Below, piece by piece: positions 13,046 to 13,305 of a DNA stretch of 13,305 nt. Under the pieces are notes generated by a model that was not told the DNA's origin, searched no databases, and worked only from the letters and a program-made list of their open reading frames with translations. This DNA is from Candidatus Woesearchaeota archaeon (GTDB taxonomy: Archaea > Nanobdellota > Nanobdellia > Woesearchaeales > GW2011-AR9): NCBI GenBank assembly GCA_016181345.1, contig JACOZM010000113.1, positions 1-13,305 of the forward strand. The letters run 5' to 3'. The position numbers and the translations under genes were made by a program. Positions within the stretch are counted from its first letter, which is position 1. Each line of letters opens with the position of its first letter.

Positions 13046-13222
13046 TTCATTCCCTAAGAAAATTTCTAGAAGGACGATAGTTAGAGCTAGGATTAATGGT
13101 CCGATAAGTACTCCGATAACTCCAAATAAAGCTATTCCACCTAAAATCCCTAATAAGATTAGTACTCCCACTAAAATAACAGTTTTTTTATTAGCAATTA
13201 ATAATTCCTTTAAGTTGTCCAT
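13028..13222 (-). CDS. 64-residue protein resembling the C-terminus of PerM/AI-2E-type permeases
   Basis: After a polar start (MDNLKELLIANKKT) come two hydrophobic stretches with the pattern LLGILGGIALFGVIGVLIGP followed by LILALTIVLLEIF, typical of the last two helices of the AI-2E/PerM family (COG0628). That family has about 330-380 residues, and here only the last part exists with its own ATG at 13222. It is either a decayed fragment or a genuine mini-protein. The frame is open and the sequence well preserved, but no Shine-Dalgarno is obvious; GGATGA 9 nt upstream is weak. Its upstream region lies inside the palindromic element to the right, which may supply the promoter (TTTAGTTATATTC at about 13262-13272, minus). 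The last codons (GNEVEKGS) are formed from the adjacent tandem repeats, so the original C-terminus may have been changed. Confidence 0.6.
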   Translation of the reverse strand: MDNLKELLIANKKTVILVGVLILLGILGGIALFGVIGVLIGPLILALTIVLLEIFLGNEVEKGS

Positions 13223-13228
13223 TGGATA

Positions 13229-13305
13229 CTGTCATCCTGATCCGGCTTTGCCGGAGAAGAATATAACTAAATTTGTATCCTTCGCTAATCACTCAGGATG
13301 ACAAA
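13229..13305. repeat. REP/MITE-like palindromic element
   Basis: TGTCATCCTGA (13230-13240) and its complement TCAGGATGACA (13293-13303) form 11-bp terminal inverted repeats about 74 bp across. Inside is a perfect hairpin TCCGGC-TTT-GCCGGA (13241-13255) and the phrase GTATCCTTCGC. Elements with GTCATCCTGA... GCGAAGGAT ends are a recurrent non-coding repeat type in many microbial genomes, by recall. No transposase is present. GC is locally higher than in neighbours. It may continue past the window. Confidence 0.65.

Overview
The window reads as a piece of an AT-rich archaeal genome, most likely from a small-genome DPANN lineage (Woesearchaeota/Pacearchaeota-like). The archaeal assignment rests on a tRNA gene interrupted at position 37/38 by a short intron that folds into a bulge-helix-bulge motif, on archaeal TATA boxes about 25 nt upstream of several start codons (leaderless transcripts), and on an archaeal-type winged-helix regulator. 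The DPANN placement is inferred from recalled resemblance of several hypothetical proteins to DPANN families and was not tested by a search.

Layout, left to right. 1-201 holds the N-terminal part of a winged-helix regulator (minus strand), followed by a seven-helix membrane protein (286-990, minus, TTG start). A 40-codon plus-strand gene with a strong Shine-Dalgarno and an intrinsic-type terminator sits at 1213-1335. 1578-4220 (minus) is a complete P2A-type Ca2+ ATPase. From 10189 down to 4368 five minus-strand genes lie in a row: a 513-residue soluble protein, a membrane protein with a proline-rich pentapeptide tail, a coiled-coil protein, a MazG-like nucleotide pyrophosphohydrolase, and a 713-residue endonuclease-IV/xylose-isomerase-like TIM-barrel protein with an insertion of about 300 residues. 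To their right an MFS transporter and a SAM-dependent methyltransferase form a two-gene minus-strand operon (12072-10303).

The right end holds tRNA-Val(GAC) with its 42-nt intron, a partial copy of the tRNA 3' end 72 bp further on, a two-helix membrane protein (12446-12922, plus), a 14-nt imperfect tandem repeat array, a 64-residue protein that looks like the detached C-terminus of a PerM/AI-2E-type permease, and a REP/MITE-like palindromic element running almost to the window edge.

The ATPase and MFS protein are ordinary transporters. The five-gene block at 4368-10189 is the best candidate for an undescribed system: it combines a putative metal-dependent phosphosugar or nucleic-acid enzyme with a nucleotide-sanitising enzyme and three proteins of unknown function, one in the membrane. 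The grouping is an inference from co-orientation and spacing; most of these genes have their own TATA box, so they need not be one operon.
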